Shown: positions 25,375 through 37,799, counted from the first letter of the stretch. The stretch: 64,000 nt of DNA from Halopseudomonas formosensis (GCF_900115905.1 NZ_FOYD01000001.1:496001-560000), one strand, 5' to 3'. A program made the numbers and translations. Notes: generated by a model not told the origin, from the letters alone.

Positions 25375-26847
25375 TCAGAACGAGGTGCGCATGCGCTCCT
25401 GCAGCTCCTGCTGATCGCTCCACTCGTTGCGCTGGATACGTGCCGGCGCGCGGGGGCGGTCATTCAGGTTGAGCTGACGCTGTTCCTCTTCGGTGAACGG
25501 CGGAATGAAATCCCGGTCCGGGTTGTAATCGGCTTTCAGCCAGGCTGACAGGTCCTCGAGATCCTGGGGACTCAGCGTGCCGGCGGCCTGCTTGAGGCTG
25601 AGATTGTCGATGATGTAGTTGTAGCGCGCATTGTTGTAGTCGCGCACCGAGCGGTACAGATTGCGCTGGGCGTCCAGCACATCCACCACGTTGCGGGTAC
25701 CTACCTCATAGCCGGTCTGGGTGGCATCCAGTGCCGCCTTGGAGGAGACGATCGACTGGCGGCGGGCTTCCACTTCCTCGACGCTGGAGGTCACGGTGCG
25801 GAACAGGTTGCGGGTGCGCTCCACCACGCGACGCAGTTCGGCTTCACGGGCCTGTTCGGCCTGGCTCAGGCGGTAGGTTGACTCACGCACCCGCGAGGTG
25901 GTGGCGCCGCCGGTGAATAGCGGCAGGGTCATCTCCACACCGAACTGGGTCAGCTCGGTGTCGCCGGCAATCTGGCCGGGCATGCCGCCCAGGCGGGCAC
26001 CGCCGTGGTTGTCACTGTAGCGAATGAACGCATCCACCGCCGGGGCATAGCCGGCACGGCTGCTGCGCAGGCTCTCCGAGGCACTGTCGATGGCCAGGCG
26101 GTAGGCCTGCAGCGAGAGGTTCTGAGCGGCGGCGGTGTCCACCCACTGCTGCATGTCACCGGGGACCGGAGCGAGGATCGGCAGCTCATGGCTCATGCCC
26201 AGCAGTTCCGGATGGTCGCGGTTGGTCAGGCGGGTGAGGGCCTGGTAACTGACGTCCAGATTGGTGGTGGCGGTAATGCGCGTGGCGCGGGCGGCATCGT
26301 AGCCGGCCTGGGCCTCGAGCACGTCGGTGCGTGCCGCCAGACCCACCTCGAAGCGCTCGCGGGCCTGCTCCAGCTGGCGCTCGAAGGCGGCTTCCTCGGC
26401 CTTGGCCGTAGCCAGGTTGTCCGAGGCGCGCAGCACGTTGAAGTAGGCCTGGGCCACGTCCAGTATCAGCTGCTGCTGGGTGGCGGAAAATTCGACCCGA
26501 GCCTGTTCCGACTGGGACTTGGCGGCCTGGTAGTTGAACCAGCGGTCGGCACGGAACAGCGGCTGGGTCAGGCTGGCCTGGTAGTAATGGGTTGAATAGC
26601 TGTCCGAGCCGGCACCTTCGACATCCACCCGCTCACGGGCGACCCCGGCACCCAGGCCTATGTTCGGCAGCAGCTGTGCCTTGGCCTGGGGCAGGATTTC
26701 CTGGCGTGCCAGGGCGTCGGCTTCTGCTGCAGCCAGATCGGCACTGTTGAGCAGCGCTTCCTGATAGATGGTCATCAGGTCGGATTGAGCCAGGGCCGAC
26801 CCGGATGCACCGGCCAGTACAACAGCGAGATAGATAGGACGGAACAT
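25375..26847 (-). CDS. tolC: TolC-family outer-membrane efflux channel
   Basis: A 490-residue outer-membrane protein with signal peptide (cut after SALA) and two long repeated coiled-coil halves: SLTQPLFRADRWFNY in the first and EMTLPLFTGGATTSRV in the second, each preceding the long helices. It forms the exit duct for type I secretion and RND pumps. A C-terminal extension of about 60 residues beyond the conserved barrel is Pro/Arg-rich. Its position next to thiC matches the OpmH-type TolC of P. aeruginosa. The start has AAGGA at suitable spacing. No inner-membrane partner is adjacent. Confidence 0.92.
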   Translation of the reverse strand: MFRPIYLAVVLAGASGSALAQSDLMTIYQEALLNSADLAAAEADALARQEILPQAKAQLLPNIGLGAGVARERVDVEGAGSDSYSTHYYQASLTQPLFRADRWFNYQAAKSQSEQARVEFSATQQQLILDVAQAYFNVLRASDNLATAKAEEAAFERQLEQARERFEVGLAARTDVLEAQAGYDAARATRITATTNLDVSYQALTRLTNRDHPELLGMSHELPILAPVPGDMQQWVDTAAAQNLSLQAYRLAIDSASESLRSSRAGYAPAVDAFIRYSDNHGGARLGGMPGQIAGDTELTQFGVEMTLPLFTGGATTSRVRESTYRLSQAEQAREAELRRVVERTRNLFRTVTSSVEEVEARRQSIVSSKAALDATQTGYEVGTRNVVDVLDAQRNLYRSVRDYNNARYNYIIDNLSLKQAAGTLSPQDLEDLSAWLKADYNPDRDFIPPFTEEEQRQLNLNDRPRAPARIQRNEWSDQQELQERMRTSF

Positions 26848-26989
26848 GTACTGATCCTTCGCACGGGGGAGTCAAGTCAAGCAGTCAAGGCTAAAGAGCC
26901 CCGGGCTGGCGGTCAAGGGCAAGCGCAGCGCGGACCGCAAGTCGATGACTTGTCCGCGGGCGCCGGAAGCTCTATGCTGCACCTTCATC

Positions 26990-29047
<2,058 letters not shown>

Positions 29048-29347
29048 CTGGCTCCCTGGGAACGTCGAGCACCAGCTCGATGAGCGGATGGGTATCCGAC
29101 GCAGCGTTCTCCAGTACCCCCGCGGACGGGCGGGTGCGCGTCCCTCCCGGAGTGGCGAGTTGCATCTCGACACGGCGTGCTCGCCGCATGCCCCGGATTG
29201 CCGGGATGGAACCCGGCATTCCATATGGGAGATCTGCCTGTTCGCGCTGATCGGTTGGGGTGATCTACCCCTTGCTTCAGCCCGCCCGGGTATGCGAGGT
29301 TAGCCCCATTATCCCCGCCACGGGGTGTCCTTTTCAGGGGTTGACCA
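29048..29347. repeat. 300-base gap with REP-like palindromes between thiC and nudF
   Basis: Holds TCGAGCACCAGCTCGA at 29065-29080, flanked by CCCTGGGAACG and TGAGCG exactly as in the copy at 39.2 kb. A second G/C palindrome GGACGGGCGGGTGCGCGTCC lies at 29124-29143 and a weaker one (CGAGTTGCATCTCG) near 29157. ORFs inside are incidental. Confidence 0.7.
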
Positions 29348-29965
29348 TTGAGTGATTTCAGTCAGCAGGATGTTCAGATCCTGCGTCGGGAGCCGGGTTT
29401 CTGCGGTTTCTACCAGGTGGATGTTCTGACCCTGCGTCACCGGCTGTTTGCCGGGGGCTGGGGGCCGGAACTGCGGCGCGAGCTGTTCGTGCGGCGCGAC
29501 GCCGTGTGCGTGCTGCCCTACGATCCCTGGGAGGATGCCGTGGTGCTGGTCGAGCAGATGCGCGTCGGTGCGCTGGACAAGCGCGCCAGCCCCTGGATGC
29601 TGGAACTGGTCGCCGGATTGTTCGATGAGGGCGAGTCGGCCGAGGAGGTGGCCCGTCGGGAGGCCCAGGAGGAGGCCGGGCTGGAGCTGCGCGAGCTGAT
29701 TCCCATCACCCGCTATTTCCCGTCACCGGGGGGCAGCAATGAGCATGTGCATCTGTTCTGCGCCCTGGTCGACAGTCGCGGCGTCGGCGGCATCCATGGC
29801 CTGGCCGAGGAAGGAGAGGATATCCGCGTGCAGGTGCTGAGCCTGGCCGAGGCCCGGCAGGCGCTGAGCGACGGGCGTCTCGACAACGCGGCGAGCATCA
29901 TTGCCCTGCAGTGGTTGCTGCTCAACGGCCAGCACGTGCGCGAACAGGCGGGGCCGCGACCATGA
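29348..29965 (+). CDS. nudF: ADP-ribose pyrophosphatase (Nudix)
   Basis: A 205-residue Nudix hydrolase. The box is exact: Gly90-x5-Glu96-x7-Arg104-Glu105-x2-Glu108-Glu109-x-Gly111. Together with the downstream RYFPSPGGSNE segment it identifies the ADP-ribose pyrophosphatase group, which turns ADP-ribose into AMP and ribose 5-phosphate. The start is TTG, preceded by CAGGGG; no ATG in frame fits the family N-terminus. It overlaps the DUF1249 start by 4 bases (ATGA), so the two are coupled. Confidence 0.92.
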   Translation: MSDFSQQDVQILRREPGFCGFYQVDVLTLRHRLFAGGWGPELRRELFVRRDAVCVLPYDPWEDAVVLVEQMRVGALDKRASPWMLELVAGLFDEGESAEEVARREAQEEAGLELRELIPITRYFPSPGGSNEHVHLFCALVDSRGVGGIHGLAEEGEDIRVQVLSLAEARQALSDGRLDNAASIIALQWLLLNGQHVREQAGPRP

Positions 29966-30414
29966 TGGTCGCACGCAAACCCCGCTATCGTGTGGATCTG
30001 GTGGCATTGCAGGCGGTATGCGAAACCAACTTCGTCCGCTTGCACCAGTTGATGCCGAGCATGGCCGAGCAGAGCGAACGGCAGATTCCCCTGGGCGTCG
30101 ACGGGCCGGAACAGCAATTGGTCATCCGTGTGCTGGAACGCTGCCCCTATACCACGACCTTGCAGTTGCGGCACGAGCGCCGCCGGGACTGGCTGCAGCC
30201 GCCGAGCATGGAAGTGCGCCTGTACCACGACGTGGGCATGGCCGAGGTGGTCGCCGCCTACAACCGCCGGCGCTTCCGCGGCGTCTACCCCTATCCCAAC
30301 GAGCAGATGCTGCAGCCGGACGAGAAATACCAGCTCAACCGCTTTCTCGGTGAATGGCTGGGCTATTGCCAGCGCCACGGCCTGAGCGACCGGCCGCTGC
30401 CCCTGGGGCGCTGA
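29962..30414 (+). CDS. DUF1249 family protein
   Basis: A 150-residue soluble protein of unknown function, conserved between nudF and cpdA in gammaproteobacteria. The RYRVDLVALQAVCETNF opening and the MEVRLYHDVGMAEV / RGVYPYPN segments are family features. The start ATG overlaps the nudF stop. Its constant company of nudF, cpdA and parE/parC hints at a link with nucleotide signalling, but that is only context. Confidence 0.88.
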   Translation: MMVARKPRYRVDLVALQAVCETNFVRLHQLMPSMAEQSERQIPLGVDGPEQQLVIRVLERCPYTTTLQLRHERRRDWLQPPSMEVRLYHDVGMAEVVAAYNRRRFRGVYPYPNEQMLQPDEKYQLNRFLGEWLGYCQRHGLSDRPLPLGR

Positions 30415-30529
30415 GCGGATGCACGGCGCGGGCCCGCAGAGGCATTTTCTGTTCGGAGTTGTGAGCCAGTCACTGGATTGTCGGGGCGTCTGTTGCCATC
30501 ATGGCGGGAAATTCTGAGGGAGCGGCAAT

Positions 30530-31342
30530 ATGACATCGGATGCCCAAGGTTTTCCCGGTTCCGTCTGCGTGGTGCAGCTGACAGACAGCCATCTGTTTGC
30601 CGATGCGCAGCAGCGCCTGCTGGGGATAGATACCCTGGCCTCACTCAATGCGGTGGTCGATCAGGTGCTGGTCGAGCAACCCCGCATCGACCTGATACTG
30701 GCCACCGGCGATATCGCGCAGGACGCCTCGCCCCAGGCCTATCACAGTTTCATCAGGACCGTCGGTCGCATCCCCGCTCCCTGTTGCTGGATTCCCGGCA
30801 ACCATGATGACGCGACCCTGATGGCCGAGATCGGAGATGCGCAGGGCCTGAACCGGGACTGGGTGGATGTGGGCGCCTGGCGCATCGTCTTGCTCGACTC
30901 CAGTGTGGCCGGATCCGTCTCCGGCGTTCTCGAGCAGCCGCAGCTGCTGCAGCTTGATCGGGCGCTGGACAGCGCCGGCGAACGCCATCTGCTGTTGTGT
31001 CTGCACCACCATCCGGTACCCATCGGCAGTGCCTGGATGGAACCCCTGGGGCTGCAGAACGCCGACCGCCTGTGGCAGCGCCTGGACGCAGAGCCGCGGG
31101 TACGGGCGGTGCTCTGGGGCCATATCCATCAGCAGCTCGAACAGCAGCGCGGAAGCGTGCGACTGCTGGCCAGCCCATCGACCTGCGTACAGTTCGCCGC
31201 AGGCAGCAGTGATTTTGCAACCGATCAGCAGGCGCCGGGATACCGCTGGCTGCGGCTGCATGACGACGGGCGCATGGAAACCGGGGTGTCCCGGCTGGCG
31301 CCCGGCAGCTTTCCCCCGGAAGCCGGTGCCTCGGGTTACTGA
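30530..31342 (+). CDS. cpdA: 3',5'-cyclic-AMP phosphodiesterase
   Basis: A 270-residue calcineurin-like metallophosphoesterase. The two-metal ligands are visible as LTDSHLFA (Asp19, His21), GDIAQD, GNHDD, the HHHPV stretch and GHIHQQ. It hydrolyses cAMP to AMP and limits CRP/Vfr signalling. Position between DUF1249 and parE is the conserved one, although the esterase gene yqiA that often follows is missing here. Confidence 0.93.
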   Translation: MTSDAQGFPGSVCVVQLTDSHLFADAQQRLLGIDTLASLNAVVDQVLVEQPRIDLILATGDIAQDASPQAYHSFIRTVGRIPAPCCWIPGNHDDATLMAEIGDAQGLNRDWVDVGAWRIVLLDSSVAGSVSGVLEQPQLLQLDRALDSAGERHLLLCLHHHPVPIGSAWMEPLGLQNADRLWQRLDAEPRVRAVLWGHIHQQLEQQRGSVRLLASPSTCVQFAAGSSDFATDQQAPGYRWLRLHDDGRMETGVSRLAPGSFPPEAGASGY

Positions 31343-31444
31343 CGCAGGCGCGCCCATGCGCTGCGGCCGGATAGAATGCTATGCTGGACCACCCCGAGGG
31401 GATGCCGTACCCGCTCTGAATGATCAAGGAAAATCAGACAATAT

Positions 31445-33340
31445 ATGTCCCAATCGTCCTACAACGCCGATGATATTGAAGTACTCAGCGGTCTGGACCC
31501 GGTGCGCCGTCGCCCGGGCATGTACACCGACACCACGCGTCCCAATCACCTGGCCCAGGAAGTCATAGACAACAGTGTCGACGAGGCGCTGGCCGGCCAT
31601 GCGCGCAGCGTGACCGTGATCCTGCATCAGGACAACGCCCTGGAGGTGATCGACGACGGCCGCGGGATGCCGGTGGATATCCACCCCGAGGAAGGGGTGT
31701 CCGGCGTCGAGCTGATCCTCTCCCGGCTGCATGCCGGCGGCAAGTTCTCCGGTAAGAACTACCAGTTCTCCGGCGGCCTGCACGGAGTCGGTATTTCGGT
31801 GGTCAACGCCCTGTCGCTGCGACTGGAGGTCAAGGTGCGGCGCGATGGCCAGGAATACGCCATGGCCTTCGAGCATGGCAACAAGGTCAGCGAGCTCGAG
31901 GTGATAGGCACCGTCGGCCGGCGCAACACCGGGACCACGGTGAAGTTCTGGCCCGATGCAAGCTACTTCGATACGGCGAAGTTCAACGTCAACCGGCTGT
32001 TGCATCTGCTCAAGGCCAAGGCGGTGCTGTGCCCGGGTCTGAAGGTGGAGTTCGACGACCGCCAGTCCGGAGAGAAGACCAGCTGGTACTACGAGGACGG
32101 TCTGCGCGACTACCTGACCGATGCCTGTCAGCAATGGGCCACGCTGCCGCAGGAGCCCTTTACCGGCGCCATGGCGGCGAGCAAGGAAGCAGTGGACTGG
32201 GCCCTGTTCTGGCAGCCCGAGGGAGGCGAGCTGGTCCAGGAAAGCTACGTCAACCTGATTCCCACGGCCCAGGGCGGCACCCATGTCAACGGCCTGCGTT
32301 CCGGTCTACTGGAGGCCATCCGCGAGTTCTGCGAATTCCGCAACCTGCTGCCCCGGGGCGTCAAGCTGGCCCCCGAGGATGTCTGGGAGCGGGTCAGCTA
32401 TGTGCTGTCGGTGAAGATGGCCGAGCCACAGTTTTCCGGCCAGACCAAGGAGCGACTGTCCTCCCGTGAGTCGGCCTCTTTCGTCTCCGGCGTGGTCAAG
32501 GATGCCTTCAGTCTGTGGCTGAATCAGCATGCCGACATCGGCCAGCAGATTGCCGAAATGGCCATAGATCATGCCAGCCGGCGCCTCAAGGCGAGCAAGA
32601 AGATCGAACGCAAGCGCATTACCCAGGGACCCGCGCTGCCGGGCAAGCTGGCTGACTGTGCGGGTCAGGACAGCCGCCGTTCCGAGCTCTTCCTGGTGGA
32701 AGGGGACTCCGCCGGCGGCAGCGCCAAGCAGGCCCGGGACAAGGAGTTCCAGGCCATCATGCCGCTGCGCGGCAAGATCCTGAACACCTGGGAAGTCGAC
32801 TCCGGACAGGTGCTGGCCTCCCAGGAAGTGCACAACATTGCCGTGGCCATCGGTGTGGATCCGGGCTCCGACGACCTGTCGCAGCTGCGTTACGGCAAGG
32901 TGTGCATTCTCGCCGATGCCGACTCCGACGGTCTGCACATTGCCACCTTGCTCTGCGCCCTGTTCGTGCGCCACTTCCGCCCCCTGGTGGAGGCCGGGCA
33001 TGTGTTTGTGGCCATGCCGCCGCTGTATCGCATCGATATCGGCAAGGATGTGTTCTACGCCCTCGACGAGGCGGAGAAGGACGGTATCCTCGACCGCATC
33101 GAGGCCGAGAACAAGCGCGGCAAGGTCCAGGTCACCCGCTTCAAGGGGCTTGGTGAGATGAACCCGCTGCAGCTGCGTGAAACCACCATGGCCCCGGATA
33201 CCCGCCGCCTGGTGCAGCTGACGCTGGACGATATGGAAGGCACCGAGGCGCTGATGGATATGCTGTTGGCGAAGAAACGCGCCGCCGATCGCAAGCAGTG
33301 GCTGGAAACCAAGGGCAACCTGGCCGAGGTGGTGGTGTGA
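31445..33340 (+). CDS. parE: DNA topoisomerase IV subunit B
   Basis: A 631-residue ATPase subunit of topoisomerase IV, which decatenates daughter chromosomes. The GHKL pocket is read from IDNSVDEA (about residue 41) and DDGRGMP (70-76), the transducer domain follows, and TOPRIM begins at EGDSAGGSA near residue 419, with DADSDG later. Normal length. The ribosome site is AAGGA. It is separated from parC by a small retropepsin-like gene whose start is 14 bases after the parE stop, so all three are probably one transcript. Confidence 0.98.
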   Translation: MSQSSYNADDIEVLSGLDPVRRRPGMYTDTTRPNHLAQEVIDNSVDEALAGHARSVTVILHQDNALEVIDDGRGMPVDIHPEEGVSGVELILSRLHAGGKFSGKNYQFSGGLHGVGISVVNALSLRLEVKVRRDGQEYAMAFEHGNKVSELEVIGTVGRRNTGTTVKFWPDASYFDTAKFNVNRLLHLLKAKAVLCPGLKVEFDDRQSGEKTSWYYEDGLRDYLTDACQQWATLPQEPFTGAMAASKEAVDWALFWQPEGGELVQESYVNLIPTAQGGTHVNGLRSGLLEAIREFCEFRNLLPRGVKLAPEDVWERVSYVLSVKMAEPQFSGQTKERLSSRESASFVSGVVKDAFSLWLNQHADIGQQIAEMAIDHASRRLKASKKIERKRITQGPALPGKLADCAGQDSRRSELFLVEGDSAGGSAKQARDKEFQAIMPLRGKILNTWEVDSGQVLASQEVHNIAVAIGVDPGSDDLSQLRYGKVCILADADSDGLHIATLLCALFVRHFRPLVEAGHVFVAMPPLYRIDIGKDVFYALDEAEKDGILDRIEAENKRGKVQVTRFKGLGEMNPLQLRETTMAPDTRRLVQLTLDDMEGTEALMDMLLAKKRAADRKQWLETKGNLAEVVV

Positions 33341-33353
33341 GGGCCCTGGCCAG

Positions 33354-33890
33354 ATGACCGCGGCACCGCCGCCGGATCGGCGGCTGGGCACGGTGATGAT
33401 GGTGCTGGCCTGGATCGCCGGTCTGGCGGTGGCGGCTCAGTGGTTCGCCGGTGTCGAGGAGCGTCGACGCAATCCGAACCAGGCGCCGCTGTCCCTGCAT
33501 ACCGGGACGGCGGTGGAGGTACGCCTGGAGCGCAACCGCGCCGGGCACTATCTGGCCACCGGGCGGATCAACCAGCAGCCGGTGACCTTTCTGCTGGACA
33601 CCGGCGCCACCTTTGTTGCCGTCCCTGCTGATCTGGCCGAACGCCTGCAGCTGAAGCGGGGCCGGCCGATCATGGTCAACACTGCCAATGGCCTGACCGA
33701 GAGCTGGAGCACCCGTATCGACACCCTGCAGCTGGGCGACATCCGTCTGCACGGGGTCAGTGCCGGCATAGTGCCCGGCATTCTCGGCGATGAAGTGCTG
33801 CTGGGCATGAGCGCCCTGAAGCAACTGGATTTTACCCAGCGGGGTAATGAATTGATTTTGCGCCAACATGTAGAGAGCAAACATGAGTGA
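33354..33890 (+). CDS. Retropepsin-like aspartic protease (TIGR02281-type), membrane anchored
   Basis: A 178-residue protein with one N-terminal transmembrane helix (about residues 12-32) and a single pepsin-half domain. The catalytic motif is LLDTGA (Asp82), and the second [13 protein letters not shown] segment is the usual flap/hydrophobic motif. As a dimer it would form an active site in the periplasm. It overlaps parC by 8 bases and follows parE by 14, so it is embedded in the topoisomerase IV operon. The natural substrate of this family is largely unknown. Confidence 0.87.
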   Translation: MTAAPPPDRRLGTVMMVLAWIAGLAVAAQWFAGVEERRRNPNQAPLSLHTGTAVEVRLERNRAGHYLATGRINQQPVTFLLDTGATFVAVPADLAERLQLKRGRPIMVNTANGLTESWSTRIDTLQLGDIRLHGVSAGIVPGILGDEVLLGMSALKQLDFTQRGNELILRQHVESKHE

Positions 33891-36135
33891 CAGTCTGGAT
33901 CTGAGCCTGGAAGGCGTTGAGCGTCGCTCCCTGTCGTCGTTTACCGAAGAAGCCTACCTGAACTACTCCATGTACGTGATCATGGACCGGGCCCTGCCGC
34001 ATATCGGCGACGGACTCAAACCGGTACAGCGGCGCATCGTCTACGCGATGAGCGAGCTGGGCCTGTCCGCCGCCGCCAAGCACAAGAAATCGGCCCGTAC
34101 CGTGGGCGACGTGCTCGGCAAATATCACCCCCACGGCGACTCGGCTTGTTACGAGGCCATGGTGCTGATGGCCCAGCCCTTCTCCTACCGCTATCCGCTG
34201 GTGGACGGGCAGGGCAACTGGGGTGCGCCGGATGATCCCAAGTCCTTCGCCGCCATGCGCTATACCGAGGCGCGGCTGGCTCGCTACAGCGAGGTACTGC
34301 TGACCGAACTGGGGCAGGGCACGGTCGACTGGCAACCGAACTTCGACGGCACCCTGGAGGAGCCGGCAGTACTGCCGGCCCGGCTGCCGAACCTGCTGCT
34401 CAACGGCACCACCGGCATCGCGGTGGGCATGGCCACGGATATTCCGCCGCACAACCTGCGCGAGGTGGCCGCCGCCTGCGTGCGCCTGCTGGATGATCCC
34501 GGGGCGGGGCTGGACGAGCTGATGGAGCATATCCAGGGCCCGGACTTCCCCACCGAGGCGGAAATCATCACCCCGCGCCGCGAGCTGCTGAATCTCTACG
34601 CCACCGGGCGCGGTTCGGTCCGCTGCCGCGCGGTCTGGAGCCGCGATGACGGCGATATCGTCATCACCGCACTGCCGCATCAGGTGTCCGGGGCCAAGGT
34701 GCTGGAGCAGATCGCCGCGCAGATGCAGGCCAAGAAGCTGCCGCTGGTAGCCGACCTGCGCGATGAGTCGGATCACGAGAATCCGACCCGTATCGTCATA
34801 GTGCCGCGCTCCAACCGGGTGGATGCCGAGGAGCTGATGCAGCACCTGTTCGCCACCACCGATCTGGAAAGCAGCTACCGGGTCAACATGAACGTCATCG
34901 GCACCGATGGCCGTCCGGCGGTCAAGGGGCTGCATGCGCTGATCAGCGAGTGGCTGGGCTTCCGCATCACCACGGTACGGCGGCGCCTGCAGTACCGGCT
35001 GGACAAGGTGCTGGCCCGTCTGCACCTGCTGGACGGTCTGCTGATCGCCTTCCTCAATCTGGATGAGGTGATCGAGATCATCCGCACCGAGGACGAGCCC
35101 AAGGCAGTGCTGATGGCCCGTTTCGGCCTGACCGAGCTGCAGGCCGACTACATTCTGGATACCCGGCTGCGTCAGCTGGCGCGGCTCGAGGAAATGAAGA
35201 TCCGCGGTGAGCAGGATGCGCTGAGCAAGGAGCGCGATCAGTTGCAGAAGACCCTGGGCAGCGAGAAGCTGCTGCGCAAGCTGGTGCGCAGCGAGCTGGA
35301 AGCCGATGCCCAGACCTACGGTGACGATCGTCGCTCGCCGCTGGTTGAGCGGGAGGAGGCCAGGGCGCTGGCGGAAACCGAGCTGGTGCCCTCCGAAGCG
35401 GTCACCGTGGTGCTGTCCGAGCGGGGCTGGGTGCGTTGCGCCAAGGGTCATGACGTGGATGGGGCGAGCATGTCCTACCGCGCCGGAGATGGATTCCTGA
35501 CCCAGGCGCCGGGTCGCTCCAATCAGCAGGCCGTCTTCCTGGACTCCACCGGGCGCAGCTATTCGCTGCCGGCCCACAGCCTGCCCTCGGCCCGTGGCCA
35601 GGGTGAACCTCTGACCGGTCGACTGAGTCCACCCCCCGGCGCCGAGTTCGTCAGTGTGGTGCTGCCCGAGGATCAGCAGCTGTATCTGCTGGCCTCCGAT
35701 GCCGGCTACGGGTTCGTGGTGCAGGGCGCAGACCTGCAGTCGCGCAACAAGAACGGCAAGGCCCTGCTGAGCCTGCCCGAGGGTGGGCGGGTGCTGGCGC
35801 CGCTGGCGGTCAGCAGTCTGGACAGCGATCAGGTGGTGGCCATCTCCAACGAGGGACGCCTGCTGGTGTTCCCGCTGAAGGACCTGCCGCAGCTGTCCAA
35901 GGGCAAGGGCAACAAGATACTGTCGATCCCCTCGGCGCGGGTGAAGAGTCGGGAGGAGTTCGTCGTCGGGCTGGCAATACTGCCCGAGGGCGCGAGCCTG
36001 GTGCTGACCGCGGGCAAGCGCACCCTGACCCTCAAACCCTCGGATCTGGAGCACTACCGGGGTGAGCGTGGACGGCGTGGCAACAAGCTGCCGCGGGGCT
36101 TCCAGAAGGTCGATGCGGTGCAGGTGGAAGGCTAG
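33883..36135 (+). CDS. parC: DNA topoisomerase IV subunit A
   Basis: A 750-residue breakage-reunion subunit. The catalytic tyrosine lies in [10 protein letters not shown], and the winged-helix/quinolone region reads [11 protein letters not shown] with Ser87 and Glu91, the wild-type residues at the positions where quinolone resistance changes arise in P. aeruginosa. The C-terminal beta-pinwheel repeats are present ([21 protein letters not shown]). The start ATG overlaps the stop of the retropepsin gene. Confidence 0.98.
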   Translation: MSDSLDLSLEGVERRSLSSFTEEAYLNYSMYVIMDRALPHIGDGLKPVQRRIVYAMSELGLSAAAKHKKSARTVGDVLGKYHPHGDSACYEAMVLMAQPFSYRYPLVDGQGNWGAPDDPKSFAAMRYTEARLARYSEVLLTELGQGTVDWQPNFDGTLEEPAVLPARLPNLLLNGTTGIAVGMATDIPPHNLREVAAACVRLLDDPGAGLDELMEHIQGPDFPTEAEIITPRRELLNLYATGRGSVRCRAVWSRDDGDIVITALPHQVSGAKVLEQIAAQMQAKKLPLVADLRDESDHENPTRIVIVPRSNRVDAEELMQHLFATTDLESSYRVNMNVIGTDGRPAVKGLHALISEWLGFRITTVRRRLQYRLDKVLARLHLLDGLLIAFLNLDEVIEIIRTEDEPKAVLMARFGLTELQADYILDTRLRQLARLEEMKIRGEQDALSKERDQLQKTLGSEKLLRKLVRSELEADAQTYGDDRRSPLVEREEARALAETELVPSEAVTVVLSERGWVRCAKGHDVDGASMSYRAGDGFLTQAPGRSNQQAVFLDSTGRSYSLPAHSLPSARGQGEPLTGRLSPPPGAEFVSVVLPEDQQLYLLASDAGYGFVVQGADLQSRNKNGKALLSLPEGGRVLAPLAVSSLDSDQVVAISNEGRLLVFPLKDLPQLSKGKGNKILSIPSARVKSREEFVVGLAILPEGASLVLTAGKRTLTLKPSDLEHYRGERGRRGNKLPRGFQKVDAVQVEG

Positions 36136-36159
36136 GTCTGCGGTGGAGGGGGCTCAGCT

Positions 36160-36225
36160 CCCTCCGGCGTAGCGCCGGTGCGCTACACCCCGTAGGGGCG
36201 AGCACTGGCTCGCCGGACCGCTGTC
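36160..36225. repeat. Palindromes after parC, including one REP-like copy
   Basis: GGCGAGCACTGGCTCGCC at 36197-36214, preceded by GTAGGG, matches the family seen at 11, 29 and 39 kb. Just upstream, GGAGGGGGCTCAGCTCCCTCC and GGCGTAGCGCC form additional stems. No T-run, so a terminator role is not clear. Confidence 0.6.
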
Positions 36226-36275
36226 ACGATTCGGCTTTCTCAGGTGCAGTGCGGGTACGCCAGCCTCCCTTCGGG

Positions 36276-37799
36276 TCAGTTGCTGCCGAGACTGCTCAGC
36301 TGTTGTTGCAGCCGGCCCTGATAGGGCTCCAGCAGGCGCTCGACGCAATGGGTGTTGGGTTGACTGGCCAGACGGCGCAGCACGGCCTTGTCCCGAAGCA
36401 GGCCGCTGCCGGCCAGCTCGCTGTCCAGCAGCAGCAGGTTGCGGCTGTGCTGCATGCGCTCGAACAGCTGGGCGCAATCCTCCGAATGCTGCTGCAGCTG
36501 ATCCGGTTCGATACCCTGGCAGGGGGTGTGGCACAGGGCGATCTGGATATGCAGGGCGATGCCGGTATCGGCGATCTCTATCTGCAGGTTGTGCCCCACC
36601 ACCCGCATCAGCTCACCGCAGCACAGCGCCGCACCCAGTGGGTCCGGATGCTCGGGGTGGAACAGGATGACACTGCTGCCATCCATCAAGGTATGCAGCT
36701 CGCCACCGTTGCTGCGACTGGACTCCTCCAGTTGCGACCGGTAACGCTCCAGCAGTGCCAGCAGCCTGGGTCGCGGCAGGCGATGCAGGGACTGCAGGTT
36801 GTCCAGGCGAATCGCCAGCACCGCACTGGCGGGTTGCTGTTCGACCGGGGCTGCCTGTTCCTGCTCGCCTTCGGTGAGCAGCAGGTCGATATCCTCCGGT
36901 CCCAGGTCGGTCTGGATCTCGTCGTCCATCCCGTTCGGCTCGGACGGATTCGGCGTCTCTTCGGCAGACTCTTCAGTGACCCTTTCCGGTGCCGGTTCGG
37001 TGTCCAGGTCATCCACGTCGTCAAACAGCAGATCAGGCTCGCGCTCCTCGTCGATGGTCGGCTCCAGCTCGGGTTCGAGTTCGGGCTCGGGTTCGGGCAG
37101 GGGTGGCAGGTCGGTGATGCGGCGTTCCGCCAGGCGCCGGGCGAGGTCGCCCAGTTCGTCGGGGCGGTGGATGCCCGGCGCCGGCTGATCACTGTCGCCA
37201 TACCAGTTGCCGAGGGCGGCCAGAGTGCGGCGCATGCCGGCGCCGAAGCGCCAGGCCACCAGCCCGGCAATCAGCACCAGCAGGGCGAGACTCCATTGCA
37301 GTCCTTCCAGCATGCGCTGGGCCGGTACCAGAAAGGGATCGCGGGCCAGGCTCAGATGCAGCTGTCCCACCAGTTCGTCCTGCATGTGCACCGGAGCGAT
37401 GAAGTGGCCTTCCCCGGGAGCCAGGGCGGAGGCTGAAGGCCTGCGGCCGGCCTCGGCCAGGGTGCGGTTGGCGGTATCGGCCAGGCTGGCATGAGCCACC
37501 AGAGGGTTCTGCGCCCATTGGGCGAGGCTGATATTCAGGCTCAGGGTATCCCGCGCGGCCAGGGGCTCGGCCAGTTGCATGGCGATCTGGCGGGACAGCT
37601 CCACGCCGATGGCATCGGCCTGGCGCGCGGTGTCACGCTGCAGCTGGTACTGACCGAACCACAGCAGCGCCAGGAACGCCAGTACGAGCGGCACCAGGGC
37701 CAGCAGCACCAGGGTGCCGGGCAGCGAAATGCGCTTGTTGCGCAGTGAAGCATGACCGCGCAGGAAGAGGTTGTCAGATGAGTTCTTGGTCGGATTCAA
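36276..37799 (-). CDS. Membrane protein of the AhpA/YtjB (SMP_2) type with a degenerate nucleotide-cyclase-like C-terminus
   Basis: A 507-residue protein divergent from serB, the place E. coli ytjB holds. Two transmembrane helices (about 28-50 and 175-192) flank a periplasmic domain. A HAMP-like RRLAERR segment, an acidic Glu/Pro/Asp linker (about 235-325) and a C-terminal domain follow. That domain (VLAIRLDNLQSL, then GGELHTLMDGSSVILF) resembles a class III cyclase fold, but the first metal Asp position seems replaced, so activity is doubtful. The start codon is TTG at 37799 with no strong ribosome site; no better in-frame start precedes the first helix, so the N-terminus is uncertain. Confidence 0.65.
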   Translation of the reverse strand: MNPTKNSSDNLFLRGHASLRNKRISLPGTLVLLALVPLVLAFLALLWFGQYQLQRDTARQADAIGVELSRQIAMQLAEPLAARDTLSLNISLAQWAQNPLVAHASLADTANRTLAEAGRRPSASALAPGEGHFIAPVHMQDELVGQLHLSLARDPFLVPAQRMLEGLQWSLALLVLIAGLVAWRFGAGMRRTLAALGNWYGDSDQPAPGIHRPDELGDLARRLAERRITDLPPLPEPEPELEPELEPTIDEEREPDLLFDDVDDLDTEPAPERVTEESAEETPNPSEPNGMDDEIQTDLGPEDIDLLLTEGEQEQAAPVEQQPASAVLAIRLDNLQSLHRLPRPRLLALLERYRSQLEESSRSNGGELHTLMDGSSVILFHPEHPDPLGAALCCGELMRVVGHNLQIEIADTGIALHIQIALCHTPCQGIEPDQLQQHSEDCAQLFERMQHSRNLLLLDSELAGSGLLRDKAVLRRLASQPNTHCVERLLEPYQGRLQQQLSSLGSN

